Assembly: GCF_001412085.1 (NCBI RefSeq)
Contig: NZ_LKEV01000004.1
Coordinates: 1-64,000, forward strand
DNA: 64,000 nucleotides
Source of the DNA: Corynebacterium lowii
GTDB taxonomy: Bacteria > Actinomycetota > Actinomycetes > Mycobacteriales > Mycobacteriaceae
Direction: 5' to 3'
Part shown: piece after piece, positions 1 through 8,347 of the stretch
Layout of the letters: each line of letters opens with the position of its first letter
How positions within the stretch are numbered: position 1 is the first letter of the stretch
The notes under the pieces: model-generated
Databases searched by the model: none
Seen by the model: only the letters and a program-made list of their open reading frames with translations
What the model was told of the DNA's origin: nothing
Position numbers and translations under genes: made by a program

Positions 1-115
1 GCGCGATTACGTGCGCGAACGCGGCATGGAGGACGTGGTGGTATTCCACGGCCAGGTTTCGGAGGACTACAAGCTCGCGCTGGTACACGGCTTGGGGGTT
101 ATACTGGACAGGTGA
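1..115 (+). pseudogene. Truncated 3' fragment of a GT4 glycosyltransferase reading frame
   Basis: Bases 1-74 are identical to 7942-8015, inside the intact glycosyltransferase gene at 7232-8347. The copied piece is in the same reading frame (codons from base 2) and encodes RDYVRERGMEDVVVFHG and a few more residues. After the identity ends, the frame runs through about 13 unrelated codons to TGA at 113-115. No domain can survive in so short a piece. It may be the end of a second, truncated gene copy that begins before the window, or an assembly join at a contig end. The sequence alone cannot separate these. Confidence 0.6.
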
Positions 116-290
116 GTGTGACTGTGAGTGTGACTGTGAGTGTGACTGTGAGTGTGACTGTGAGTGTGACTGTGAGTGTGACTGTGAGTGTGACTGTGAG
201 TGTGACTGTGAGTGTGACTGTGAGTGTGACTGTGAGTGTGACTGTGAGTGTGACTGTGAGTGTGACTGTGAGTGTGACTGTGAGTGTGAC
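112..290. repeat. 12-bp tandem repeat, about 15 copies
   Basis: The unit GTGAGTGTGACT is repeated head to tail almost perfectly over 179 bp. It has no stop codon in several frames, so it yields artificial SVTV or HTHS readings that are not credible proteins. It ends about 70 bp before the likely -10 box of the regulator gene at 377. Perfect short tandem arrays like this change copy number by slipped-strand replication, so the array could tune promoter spacing or serve as an array of protein-binding sites. That role is inference. Confidence 0.9.
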
Positions 291-376
291 CTTTATGTTT
301 CCCCCTATGTGTGGCGAAATCTTGCCCTGCATCACACAATCTCGAACGAAAAATTATCAGTGTAGAGTCATAAACT

Positions 377-1858
377 ATGAGTCTGAGATGGAGTGCGGAG
401 AAACTTCTCAGTGTGGTGGAGGAATTGCGGCGCTATGGGGACGATACGAGCTTGGTGGAGGTAAAGCGCGCCTCGGGTGGTCTGCCAGGTTTAGAGGAGA
501 CCACGTGTGCCTTTGCAAATATGCCAGAGGGCGGCACGATTGTTCTAGGGGTGGACGAGGCCCAGGACTTTGCATTGAACGGGGTGGATAATCCTGCTGA
601 GATGATTCAGGGGCTTATTTCTCAAACCCGGGAATTGGTGGAGCCGTCCCCGCATATTGATGCCTACCCGGTGGATATAGAGGGGGCCGTGATGGTGGTG
701 GCGCAGGTAAGTCCGTTGGCGCCTACTCAAAAACCGGCTCGGGTAAAAAGCGTGGCGTATCTGCGTCAGGGCGATGGTGATTACGCCATGAATCCCAATG
801 ATCTCCATATGTTGAGCGTGGAATCTCTGCACCGCGATGAAAGGCAGGAATACGACGCCGCTCCAGCCGTAGGTACTTCTGTCAAAGACCTCGATGAGGA
901 TTTGACGGCTCAATATATCCAGGCGGCACAAGGCTCTAGCCGCAGGTTGGCGCATATGGAGGAGGATCAACTTCTCCGCGTTACGCACGTAGTCAATGAA
1001 TCGGCACAGCCCACGGTAGCGGGTTTGTATGCGTTGGGCGCTTATCCCCAGGGTACTTTTCCAGCGTTGGGGGTTACTGCTGCGGTGCGTATGCCTCGTG
1101 AAAGCGGGGAGCGCACGCGCAACCTCCGGCATTTCGACGGCCCCGTTCCTGCATTGCTGGAAGAGAATATGGAGTGGGTGGAGCAGAATCTCTCTGTTAT
1201 CCAGGCCTATCGTAGTGATGGGCACATGGAGAATCGCCCTGAATTACCATTGAGCGCTATCCGCGAGGTGGTCTCCAATGCGCTTGTGCACCGTGATTTA
1301 GGTCCAGATACTCTCGGCGTGGGCAAGCGCGTGGAAATAAGAATCACGCCCAAGGCCTTCATCGTGGAAAGCCCGGGAGGGTTGCGGGGATTATCGCGGG
1401 AACAATTAGCTAGTAGCGATCTGGCTAAGGCGGCGGTGAACCAGCGACTCTATGAATTGGCCAAGCGCTTGCGCACTAGCGAGGGTTCTCCTGTGATTGA
1501 AGGGGAGGGCGGTGGTATGGGAGAAGTCTATGCTGCGATGGATAAGTACGGCCTGGAACCGCCACAACTCTTTGATAACGGCATGGTATTTCGTGTGCTT
1601 TTGCGTCGCGCTGGGGTGGAAAAGCAAGGGGTGCTGCAAAGCGACGTCGATAAGCAAGCGCCGCAGAAGATGACCCGCAACGGTCCCGCTATCGTGGAGG
1701 CGCTGCGGGTTCGGGCGCGGACTCTGGACGAGATTGTGCTGGTAACGGGACTTTCGGTGTCTCAGGCGCGGTATGCTCTGGGTGCCTTGATCCGCCAGAA
1801 CATCGTGGAGATGGTGGGCACCCAGGGTGATCGCGGTACCCGCTACCGGCTCCTATGA
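377..1858 (+). CDS. AlbA_2 DNA-binding / HATPase_c_4 family transcriptional regulator
   Basis: The 493-residue protein has the architecture of Schlafen-AlbA_2 regulators. An N-terminal AlbA_2 region (about residues 20-130) carries the LVEVKRASGG and GGTIVLGVDE segments. A GHKL-type ATPase-like region (about 290-380) carries AIREVVSNALVHRDL and VESPGGLRG. The C-terminus looks like a winged helix. A TAGAGT -10 box at 363-368 lies 8 nt before the ATG, with no clear Shine-Dalgarno, so a leaderless mRNA is likely. The 12-bp tandem repeat lies just upstream. The same family recurs at 30414-32135. Members are common in accessory DNA, but the ligand and targets are not established. The family call is firm; the function is not. 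Confidence 0.85.
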   Translation: MSLRWSAEKLLSVVEELRRYGDDTSLVEVKRASGGLPGLEETTCAFANMPEGGTIVLGVDEAQDFALNGVDNPAEMIQGLISQTRELVEPSPHIDAYPVDIEGAVMVVAQVSPLAPTQKPARVKSVAYLRQGDGDYAMNPNDLHMLSVESLHRDERQEYDAAPAVGTSVKDLDEDLTAQYIQAAQGSSRRLAHMEEDQLLRVTHVVNESAQPTVAGLYALGAYPQGTFPALGVTAAVRMPRESGERTRNLRHFDGPVPALLEENMEWVEQNLSVIQAYRSDGHMENRPELPLSAIREVVSNALVHRDLGPDTLGVGKRVEIRITPKAFIVESPGGLRGLSREQLASSDLAKAAVNQRLYELAKRLRTSEGSPVIEGEGGGMGEVYAAMDKYGLEPPQLFDNGMVFRVLLRRAGVEKQGVLQSDVDKQAPQKMTRNGPAIVEALRVRARTLDEIVLVTGLSVSQARYALGALIRQNIVEMVGTQGDRGTRYRLL

Positions 1859-1861
1859 GAA

Positions 1862-2227
1862 CTACAACACCGCACCGACATTGAGCGCGGTGACTACCCC
1901 GCTGAGTAGCGTCATGCCCAGGCAGTTGAGCCAGAACTCGCTGCCCATAAAGCGGGCGCGGATATGGGAGATGATGGCAAAGACGAAGTAGGCGAGCACG
2001 CCGATGGAGACGGTGGCGGTAATGCTGGGATCGTTGCGCAGCGCTCCGGTGATGAGCCCGGCGGTGGCCAGGAGCTTCACGCCGATGAGTGCCCACCACC
2101 AGTCGCGGGGGAGGTTTACGCCGCTGAGACAGCGGGAGATGAAAGCGGGCGGCTTAATGGAAAGGAGGGCGTCGCCCAATAAGACGGCGGCGAGAATATA
2201 AGTACCAATCAGTGCGGCGGTAGTCAC
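1862..2227 (-). CDS. DoxX-like small membrane protein
   Basis: The 121-residue protein is almost entirely hydrophobic, with four predicted membrane segments (about residues 5-22, 45-62, 70-88 and 98-118). A short polar loop carries RCLSGVNLPRDWWW. Size and topology fit the DoxX/DoxX-like family. Some members take part in redox or thiol-stress complexes; the role here is unknown. It follows the response-regulator gene on the same strand after 37 bp, so it may be the last gene of that operon. It converges on the AlbA_2 gene, with only 3 bp between their stop codons. Confidence 0.65.
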   Translation of the reverse strand: MTTAALIGTYILAAVLLGDALLSIKPPAFISRCLSGVNLPRDWWWALIGVKLLATAGLITGALRNDPSITATVSIGVLAYFVFAIISHIRARFMGSEFWLNCLGMTLLSGVVTALNVGAVL

Positions 2228-2264
2228 AATTTCTCCTTATGTGGGGTGACGGCACTGCTTTTTA

Positions 2265-2888
2265 CTATATCCACCCGCGTTCCCGCGCGAGCATATAAGC
2301 CTCAAAGCGATTCTGGGCGCCGAGTTTGCGCATGGCAGAACTGAGATAATTGCGGGTGGTACCGGGAGCCAGGTGCACCATCGTGGCGATGTCCTCGGCA
2401 CTACCGCCTTTTCCTGCGGCCTCTATTACCTCGGCCTCTCTGGGGGTGAGTGGGGATTGACCTGCGGAGATAGTATGCGCGGCGAGTTCGGGGTCGATGT
2501 AACGCCCGCCCGAGTGGAGGGTGCGCACGGCCTCGGCAAACTGGGCTGCCGTGGCCGTTTTAGGCAAAAAGCCCTGCATTCCTTTTTCTAAGGCGCTGCG
2601 CAATCCCTGGGGTCGGGCGTGCCTGGTGATGATGAGAATGGCGGTGTGAGGAGTGAGTTTTCGCAGAACGGTGGCGGTATCCAGTCCGTTCATGCCTTTC
2701 ATATGCAGGTCAAGCACGCACACCTCCGGTAGGGGATTGCCCAGGGTGTGCTGTTTATTCCACCATTGGTGTATTTCCTCCCCCGAACCGGCAGTAAAAA
2801 TCACTTCGATGTCCTCTTCCAAGCCCAGCAATGTGCCCAGAGAACTGGCAATGAGTAATTCATCATCGGCAATGGCAAGGCGAATCAT
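2265..2888 (-). CDS. NarL/LuxR-family response regulator
   Basis: The 207-residue protein has an N-terminal receiver domain (about residues 1-120). The acidic pair DD near position 8 and the phospho-acceptor Asp in VCVLDLHMKG are both visible. A C-terminal LuxR helix-turn-helix starts at LTPREAEVIEAAGKG and runs through the recognition-helix region GTTRNYLSSAMRKLGA. It overlaps the histidine kinase gene by 4 bp, so the two are translationally coupled. Promoter targets cannot be read from the sequence. The adjacent ABC exporter genes are the natural candidates. Confidence 0.9.
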   Translation of the reverse strand: MIRLAIADDELLIASSLGTLLGLEEDIEVIFTAGSGEEIHQWWNKQHTLGNPLPEVCVLDLHMKGMNGLDTATVLRKLTPHTAILIITRHARPQGLRSALEKGMQGFLPKTATAAQFAEAVRTLHSGGRYIDPELAAHTISAGQSPLTPREAEVIEAAGKGGSAEDIATMVHLAPGTTRNYLSSAMRKLGAQNRFEAYMLARERGWI

Positions 2889-4189
2889 GGGATGCGTGGC
2901 CTTTCTTCTGGGTTTTGCTCACCGGAGGGAGAATCAAAATGCAGCGTGAGGCAAAAATCCCCTCCCTTTCTTTTTATGCTCAACCGGGCATTGTGCTGGG
3001 CGTAGGCCCGCTGTTCCAGAGCTTTGAGCCCGCCGAGGCGGAGGGGCTTTGTGGCGGTAGGAGCGCCGTCGTTAAGTATGGAGATAGAAGCGCTGTCTAG
3101 GTTGAGGGTGGCCGTGATGGCAGCGGAATGTTTGAGGATATTCGTGGTGGCCTCGCGCACTAGCCAAGCAGAAAGTTCCTGGTAACGGTGCGGAATGGTC
3201 TCGGCGGAGCCGGTGACGTTAAAACGTATTCCGGCGGATTGGAGGAGGGAGGTGGCTCCCTCTATCTCGGTGTTGAGGTTGATATTCCGGTACCCCTTAA
3301 TGACCTCGCGCATATCGGTGATGGTGGCTCGGGTAAGAGATTGTAATTCGGTGAGTTCGCCGTGTAATCGGGAGTCATTATGCTGGGCGAGGGCGCTGGC
3401 CAGTTCTGTTTTCATGTTGATGGCCGCGAGGTTTTGCCCCAAAGTATCGTGCATTTCCTGGGCAAAGCGTAGGCGTTCCTCGGTGAGGGTGAGGCTGCGT
3501 TGTAATTCCGCTGAGCGTTCGGCCTGCTTGATGATATTGACGGACCAGAGACTGAGGCGAGTGAGGGCCACGAGTGCAGCAGGGTATACAAGAATAAAGC
3601 CGAGGAAAAATCCCCTTCTGAAGTCAGATTCTCCGATGGTGGGATTGCTTTGGAAGGAAAGGAGAAATAGTCCAGCTAAGATTAGTGAAAGAAGCGCCGT
3701 GATTTTCCAGGTGTGGCGGATAAAGGGGAGATAGTCTAGAGCGAGGATGCTGGTACTAAAAATAACCAGCCCCAGAGGTTTATTGTGAAGATCGGGCAGG
3801 GCAATGCTCATCCCCCATAGCAGCAAGAGAAGAGTGAGTATGAAACCAACGCGAAATACTTTGTGGTGATCCTTGGTGGAATTGGGGTTGAGTTCCGGCA
3901 CTCGTGCCAGGAACACGTTGGTACTCACGATGACGGCGCTGAGCAGGAGCAGGGAAAGAATCTGCTTCGCGCTGATTCCCGCGATAATTTCTTCGGTGAG
4001 GTTCGCCTCGCTGTAGAGGAAATGGGGGAATAGGGAGGTATCAGTGCTAGGGAAGAGAAGAAAGAAAATTGTGAGTACTTGGAGGGATACCCGTGTATAC
4101 AGCGTGAATTTGGTGGGATTGGGCAAGGCTGCCCAGGAGCGGCGGGGGTGAGTGAGTGGCTTTAACCGCTCTGCGATGGGGCTGGGCAT
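2885..4189 (-). CDS. Sensor histidine kinase (HisKA_3 type)
   Basis: The 434-residue protein has about six hydrophobic segments in its first 220 residues and no large extracytoplasmic domain. The dimerization and phosphoacceptor motif is FAQEMHDTLGQNLAA, with the His in MHDTLG. A degenerate GHKL ATPase region ends the protein (ASISILNDGAP, then GGLKALEQRA). The small external region suggests intramembrane sensing, as in kinases that monitor membrane-active compounds or haem; this is inference. Partners are the downstream response regulator (4-bp overlap) and probably the upstream ABC transporter. Confidence 0.88.
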   Translation of the reverse strand: MPSPIAERLKPLTHPRRSWAALPNPTKFTLYTRVSLQVLTIFFLLFPSTDTSLFPHFLYSEANLTEEIIAGISAKQILSLLLLSAVIVSTNVFLARVPELNPNSTKDHHKVFRVGFILTLLLLLWGMSIALPDLHNKPLGLVIFSTSILALDYLPFIRHTWKITALLSLILAGLFLLSFQSNPTIGESDFRRGFFLGFILVYPAALVALTRLSLWSVNIIKQAERSAELQRSLTLTEERLRFAQEMHDTLGQNLAAINMKTELASALAQHNDSRLHGELTELQSLTRATITDMREVIKGYRNINLNTEIEGATSLLQSAGIRFNVTGSAETIPHRYQELSAWLVREATTNILKHSAAITATLNLDSASISILNDGAPTATKPLRLGGLKALEQRAYAQHNARLSIKRKGGDFCLTLHFDSPSGEQNPEERPRIP

Positions 4190-4198
4190 GGGGCTATG

Positions 4199-4969
4199 CT
4201 ACCGATCGTTTTCCCACTTCATAAAGGTCATGCCCGCCCAGGAGCAGAGCGCCGTCCAGGCCACCAGCACCAGAATGGGTTGCAGATACTCGCCGCCCCC
4301 TGCCCAACTAAGGTTCACGAGGTCAGAGACGGCGGCATAGGGGGTGAACTCGGCAATTCTGGCGGCGGTATCCGGCAGGAGGTCGCGCAGACCCTTTTGG
4401 GAGAGAAGGATAATGAGCGTCAGGGGCATGGAAGTCATCTGGGCGGCCTCGGCATTGCGAGTAATGATGCTGGTGAGCAGCGCGAGTCCCCAGGAAAGTA
4501 CTGTGCCGAAAGGGATAGCCACCAAAAGCAACAGGGGATTATCTGGTACAGGCACTCCCACAGCCAAGAGAATCCCGCCGCTGAGCGCCACGGTGCCAAT
4601 GGTGGCGAGTACGGGACCAATACCAAGAGAAACCAGAATATCGGTGTCCGTGGATTCACCCGTGCGCAGTCTCTTGAGAACTTTCTCGTCCCGGCGCGTG
4701 GTGGACATGGAAAGCACGAGGTAATAAGCACAAAAGAGTAACGCGAAGAGGGTGGGCATCTCGAAGAGGAGAGCAGTATTGATGATCTCAACGTCTTTGC
4801 CGAGGAAGGCCATTACCAGCCCCATCAGCAGCGGCGTGCTCATCATGTAGAGCAGCGTTTTATTGCGCAGCATTTGGGTGGATTCTGCCCTGGTGAGGCT
4901 GATAATTCTGCTGGTATGAGTGGAGGTCATGGGGCGGGGAACGGTGATAGTCATGGTTTTCTCCTTCAA
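4199..4969 (-). CDS. ABC-2 type transporter permease
   Basis: The 256-residue integral membrane protein has about six membrane segments and a hydrophilic N-terminus of some 35 residues. It lies between the ATPase gene (13 bp) and the kinase gene (9 bp), all on one strand. The arrangement of ATPase, permease, kinase and regulator is typical of exporters for antimicrobial peptides, haem or other membrane-active compounds, controlled by their own two-component system. The substrate is not visible in the sequence. The start ATG at 4969 has a purine-rich AAGGAG Shine-Dalgarno upstream. Confidence 0.82.
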   Translation of the reverse strand: MKEKTMTITVPRPMTSTHTSRIISLTRAESTQMLRNKTLLYMMSTPLLMGLVMAFLGKDVEIINTALLFEMPTLFALLFCAYYLVLSMSTTRRDEKVLKRLRTGESTDTDILVSLGIGPVLATIGTVALSGGILLAVGVPVPDNPLLLLVAIPFGTVLSWGLALLTSIITRNAEAAQMTSMPLTLIILLSQKGLRDLLPDTAARIAEFTPYAAVSDLVNLSWAGGGEYLQPILVLVAWTALCSWAGMTFMKWENDR

Positions 4970-4982
4970 CGGGGTGAGTGCA

Positions 4983-5891
4983 TTAGACCTGGGTGGTGGA
5001 ACCGGCGATGTTCATAAACACCGTCTCTAGGGAGGCCGGTTGGGCGCGGAAGTCGCGGAGTTCGATCTGTTGGCGCGCCGCCCAATCCAGGAGGGCGTAG
5101 GTATCTGCCTGCAAGTGCCTCGTGTGCACCGTGTAGCGGTGGCCGTCGTGGTGGCGGGTGCCGCTAAAAATGTTGGGCACGGGGTGCCCGGTGGTGAAGG
5201 TGAGGCTGGCGTTTTCCTGCCCCACCAGTTCGGACACGGTGCCCTCGCGGACAATGCGTGATTGGTGCATGATAGCCAGCCGGTCGCAGAGGAACTCCGC
5301 TTCTTCGAGGTAGTGGGTGGTAAGCACCATCGTCACTCCGCGTTCTTTGAGGGAGCGCAGCAGTTCCCAGGTGTGGCGGCGATTTTCAGGGTCAAGCCCG
5401 GTGGTGGGTTCGTCGAGAAAAACGACGCTGGGGTTTCCTGCGAGGGCACAGCCGAGGTCAAGGCGGCGCTGCTCCCCACCAGAGAGTGCGCCTACCTTCA
5501 CGTTCATGCGGTGGGTGAGTTCCACGGCCTCGGCTACCTCCTCAATGGGCAGCGGAGTGGAGAGGGTACCGGCCCACATACGCAGGGTTTCTTCCACGGT
5601 GAGTTGGCTGGGTAGGCCCCCGGATTGGAGCATGATCCCTAGTTCGGGGCGGAGGCGTTCGCGTTCTCGGCACGGATCAAGTTCATAAATCCGCACACTC
5701 CCTTCATCCGGCTCGGCCAGCCCCTCCATTACCTCTAAGGAGGAGGTTTTGCCCGCGCCGTTGGTTCCGAGCAGCCCGAACACCTCCCCTCGCTCCACGT
5801 GGAAAGAGAGGTTATCCACGGCGGTATAGGTGCTTTTGTTCTTGGTGTCCTTGTAGCGACGGGTGAGTCCATTGACTTCGATGATTGGCAT
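4983..5891 (-). CDS. ABC transporter ATP-binding protein
   Basis: The 302-residue ATPase shows a Walker A motif (GTNGAGKTS), the signature LSGGEQRRLDLG, and a Walker B motif followed by the D-loop (VVFLDEPTTGLDP). The switch His lies in LTTHYLEEAE. I chose ATG 5891 because PIIEVNGLTRRYKD is the normal N-terminus of this family; the frame stays open to 5963 but adds an implausible segment. The domain of about 80 residues after the ATPase core is typical of ABC-2 exporters. It is the first gene of a probable operon with the permease and two-component genes. Confidence 0.88.
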   Translation of the reverse strand: MPIIEVNGLTRRYKDTKNKSTYTAVDNLSFHVERGEVFGLLGTNGAGKTSSLEVMEGLAEPDEGSVRIYELDPCRERERLRPELGIMLQSGGLPSQLTVEETLRMWAGTLSTPLPIEEVAEAVELTHRMNVKVGALSGGEQRRLDLGCALAGNPSVVFLDEPTTGLDPENRRHTWELLRSLKERGVTMVLTTHYLEEAEFLCDRLAIMHQSRIVREGTVSELVGQENASLTFTTGHPVPNIFSGTRHHDGHRYTVHTRHLQADTYALLDWAARQQIELRDFRAQPASLETVFMNIAGSTTQV

Positions 5892-5944
5892 GGTCTCTAT
5901 GCTGCGGCTCGCACAAAGCCACAAGTAGAAGAAAAAGTAATAAA

Positions 5945-5968
5945 CCCGCATGACAAACGTCATGCGGG
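5945..5968 (-). terminator. Perfect 10-bp hairpin between the META-domain and ABC genes
   Basis: CCCGCATGAC and GTCATGCGGG pair perfectly around the loop AAAC. Read on the minus strand, the stem is followed by a T-rich stretch (TTTATTACTTTTTC), so it fits a rho-independent terminator for the META-domain gene that stops at 5996. Because it lies 54 bp upstream of the ABC ATPase start, it could also be an operator for that operon. Confidence 0.6.
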
Positions 5969-5995
5969 CCTGCGAAACTTATAGGGCAGAAAGAA

Positions 5996-6391
5996 TTACT
6001 CCGCAGCCACGAAGTTCCACTCGGTGCCGTTCTCGTCGCGCAGGGTCAGCGTATCGCCCTGCACCTCCACGGTGTGCTCCCCGGCCAGCGCGGTGGTGAG
6101 CTCATAGCCATCGCCGCAGTAGCGCATGGTGGAGAAGAGATCGCCCACGGTGAGGGTGTCGCCCTCCAGGGTGGCGCTGCCGCCGAAGGCGTTGCAGCCG
6201 TCATTGCCGCCGATGTTGCCGTCGTTGAGAGTGAAGTAAGCGCTAGAGGAACCCTGGAAGTTCCAGGTGGTGCCCTCCACCGGCAGAGCGCCCTCCACGG
6301 GCAGCGATTCCTCGGCGGTAGCGGTGGCTACGCCGACGGTGACCAGGGCAGAGGCGGCGAGGGTGGCCGCAGTACGAAAACGAAGGCTCAT
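5996..6391 (-). CDS. Secreted META-domain (HslJ-like) protein
   Basis: The 131-residue protein begins with a Sec-type signal peptide (RFRTAATLAASALVTVGVA, likely cleaved after ATA). The mature part of about 105 residues is one META domain: the TTWNF opening, a GGNDGCNAFGG segment, a STMRYC segment with the second Cys, and a closing GTEWNFV. The two Cys in the family's conserved positions may form a disulfide. META proteins are exported or lipid-anchored and linked to stress in other bacteria; no specific activity is known. It lies just downstream of the methyltransferase gene on the same strand. Confidence 0.8.
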   Translation of the reverse strand: MSLRFRTAATLAASALVTVGVATATAEESLPVEGALPVEGTTWNFQGSSSAYFTLNDGNIGGNDGCNAFGGSATLEGDTLTVGDLFSTMRYCGDGYELTTALAGEHTVEVQGDTLTLRDENGTEWNFVAAE

Positions 6392-6400
6392 GGGCCGGAA

Positions 6401-7192
6401 TCATACCTTGCGCAGCACAATCATCAAGTTGCTCACGGCAAACTCCCGCAACCCCGGAACGCGGCTGAGCCACCAGGCCCAGTGCGGGTGATAACGGGGA
6501 ATGAGCCCGATTACCTCGGCGTCGCCCCGCGCTGCCACGCGGCGAGCCCACCGCACCCCCTCCGCGCAGGAGACGTTAAAGAGCGAGGTGCCAAACACAT
6601 TCTTGGGCGGGTGCCCGTGGCGGCGGGTGTAGCGGTCCCGCGCGAACTCCCCGCTCACGTAGTGTTGCCACAGTCCTGTCTCGTGCCCGCCAAAAGGCCC
6701 CAGCCACACGGTATAACTGAGCACCACCACGCCACCGGGGGCGGTGACCCGCAGCATTTCCTCCCCCATGCGCCAGGGCTCGGGCACGTGTTCGGCCACG
6801 TTGGAGGAATAGGTGAGGTCAAAGGCCCCGGTGGAAAAGGGTAGGTCCATGCCGGAGCCGCGCACGGAGGCCGCCACCTCAATGCCTGCGGCGGCCATCT
6901 CTCCCACGTCGGGTTCCACGGTGATATAGCGCGCCCCGCGTCGCTCAAACTCGGCGGCAAAGTAACCCGGCCCGCCGCCCACGTCGAGCACCCGGGCACC
7001 ACGGAGCCCCGCAACAGCAGAACCCGCACCAAACCCTAAGACGTCGCACGCCACGGCGTCGAGAAGCTCCGCTGTATCGCGGGCCAGGTGCCCGTAGAAG
7101 CGCGCGGGGTCGGTCTGCTCAAAACGGAAGTCTCCGAGCAGGCTCACGGCGCGGCGCAGGGTGGCGTGGCGTCGGGTGCGGGGCAGGGGCAT
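6401..7192 (-). CDS. mtrP: SAM-dependent methyltransferase, MtrP / Rv0224c type
   Basis: The protein is a class I methyltransferase with the SAM motif VLDVGGGPGYFAAEF and a conserved SSNVAEHVPEPW segment. The run SYTVWLGPFGGHE and the C-terminal RYHPHWAWWL segment match the Rv0224c family as I know it. In corynebacteria the family member MtrP is needed for efficient membrane transport of trehalose mycolates. I chose ATG 7192 because a TACCCT -10 box lies 8 nt upstream, which suggests a leaderless start; a GTG at 7210 is the alternative. It is divergent from the glycosyltransferase gene, as in the M. tuberculosis order. Confidence 0.82.
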   Translation of the reverse strand: MPLPRTRRHATLRRAVSLLGDFRFEQTDPARFYGHLARDTAELLDAVACDVLGFGAGSAVAGLRGARVLDVGGGPGYFAAEFERRGARYITVEPDVGEMAAAGIEVAASVRGSGMDLPFSTGAFDLTYSSNVAEHVPEPWRMGEEMLRVTAPGGVVVLSYTVWLGPFGGHETGLWQHYVSGEFARDRYTRRHGHPPKNVFGTSLFNVSCAEGVRWARRVAARGDAEVIGLIPRYHPHWAWWLSRVPGLREFAVSNLMIVLRKV

Positions 7193-7231
7193 GAGAAGTG
7201 AGGGTAGCACCGTCTAGGCTAGAGCGAGTCT

Positions 7232-8347
7232 ATGAAGATTCTTTTGCTGTGCTGGCGCGATACGGAGCACCCCCAGGGCGGGGGCTCCGAGCGCTACCTG
7301 GAACACATCGCCGCCTACCTCGCCGCGCGCGGGCACGAGGTGGTGTTTCGCACCGCGAGCTTTACCGACGCCCCGGCCCGCGAAACCCGCCAGGGCGTGC
7401 TCTTTTCCCGCGCCGGGGGCAAATACGGGGTGTATCCGCGTGCCTGGCTGGCGATGCTCGCGGGCCGCCTGGGCCTGGGGGCGCTGCGCGGGGTGGATGT
7501 GGTGGTGGATACCCAAAACGGCATACCGTTTTTTGCCCGCGCGGTGGCCGGAAAACCCACGGTGCTGCTCACCCATCACTGTCATCGGGAGCAGTGGCCG
7601 GTGGCGGGTCCGCTCATCGCGCGCCTGGGTTGGTTCCTGGAATCGAAGATGGCCCCGAGGGCGTATCGCGGCAGCCAGTACGTCACGGTTTCTCACCCCA
7701 GCAAGCAGGAACTGGTGGACCTGGGGGTGCGCGCCCAGGATATTCACCTCATCCGCAATGGCGTGGACCCCGTGCCCGCCCACCTGCCCACCCTGGAAGA
7801 GGATGGCCTGCACCACCTGGTCACGCTCTCCCGCCTGGTGCCACACAAGCAGATCGAACACGCGATGGACGCGGTGGCGGCCCTGCGCCGCCACGGGGTC
7901 GTGCTCGACGTACTGGGGAGCGGCTGGTGGAACGCGCGGCTGCGCGATTACGTGCGCGAACGCGGCATGGAGGACGTGGTGGTATTCCACGGCCAGGTTT
8001 CGGAGGACTACAAGCATGCCCAATTGGCCCGCGCCGCCGTGCACCTCATGCCCTCGCGCAAGGAGGGCTGGGGCCTGGCCGTGATGGAGGCCGCCCAGCA
8101 CGGGGTGCCCACCGTGGGCTACCGCAGCGCCGGGGGCCTCAATGACTCCATCGAGCATGAGCACACCGGCCTGCTGGTGGATACCCCGGAGGAACTCACC
8201 GCCGCCACCCGCCGCCTGCTTATCGACGCCCCCCTGCGCCGCCGCCTGGGTACCGCCGCCGCGCAGCAGGCGACGGCCTTTTCCTGGCAGGAGGCTGGCG
8301 CCCGCTTCGAGCGCTTGCTGTTGGACGTGGCTTCCGAGCAGCCTTAG
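7232..8347 (+). CDS. GT4-family glycosyltransferase (Rv0225 type)
   Basis: The 371-residue protein has a GT-B fold. The N-terminal GGGSERYLEHIAAYLAARGHEV segment starts the acceptor domain. The donor domain includes LSRLVPHKQIEHA and the nucleotide-sugar motif region PSRKEGWGLAVMEAAQHGVP, whose EGWGL..MEA Glu residues are typical of GT4 retaining enzymes. It is divergent from mtrP across 39 bp, with a TAGGCT -10 box 12 nt before the ATG. Its location in the envelope cluster suggests a cell-wall or glycolipid acceptor; sugar and acceptor are unknown. The 3' end overlaps the convergent membrane-protein gene by 128 bp. Part of it is copied exactly at 1-74. Confidence 0.85.
   Translation: MKILLLCWRDTEHPQGGGSERYLEHIAAYLAARGHEVVFRTASFTDAPARETRQGVLFSRAGGKYGVYPRAWLAMLAGRLGLGALRGVDVVVDTQNGIPFFARAVAGKPTVLLTHHCHREQWPVAGPLIARLGWFLESKMAPRAYRGSQYVTVSHPSKQELVDLGVRAQDIHLIRNGVDPVPAHLPTLEEDGLHHLVTLSRLVPHKQIEHAMDAVAALRRHGVVLDVLGSGWWNARLRDYVRERGMEDVVVFHGQVSEDYKHAQLARAAVHLMPSRKEGWGLAVMEAAQHGVPTVGYRSAGGLNDSIEHEHTGLLVDTPEELTAATRRLLIDAPLRRRLGTAAAQQATAFSWQEAGARFERLLLDVASEQP

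Noticed and set aside
112..290. CRISPR-like array
   Set aside because: The units are contiguous with no spacers, and no cas genes are present.
112..591. Open frame with SVTV repeats running from the tandem array
   Set aside because: The frame exists only because the 12-bp unit has no stop codon; the sequence after the array is not protein-like and it overlaps the AlbA_2 gene in another frame.
5892..5963. Longer N-terminus for the ABC ATPase
   Set aside because: The added residues (with VYYFFFYLW) are not typical of the family, and the frame would start inside the 10-bp hairpin.
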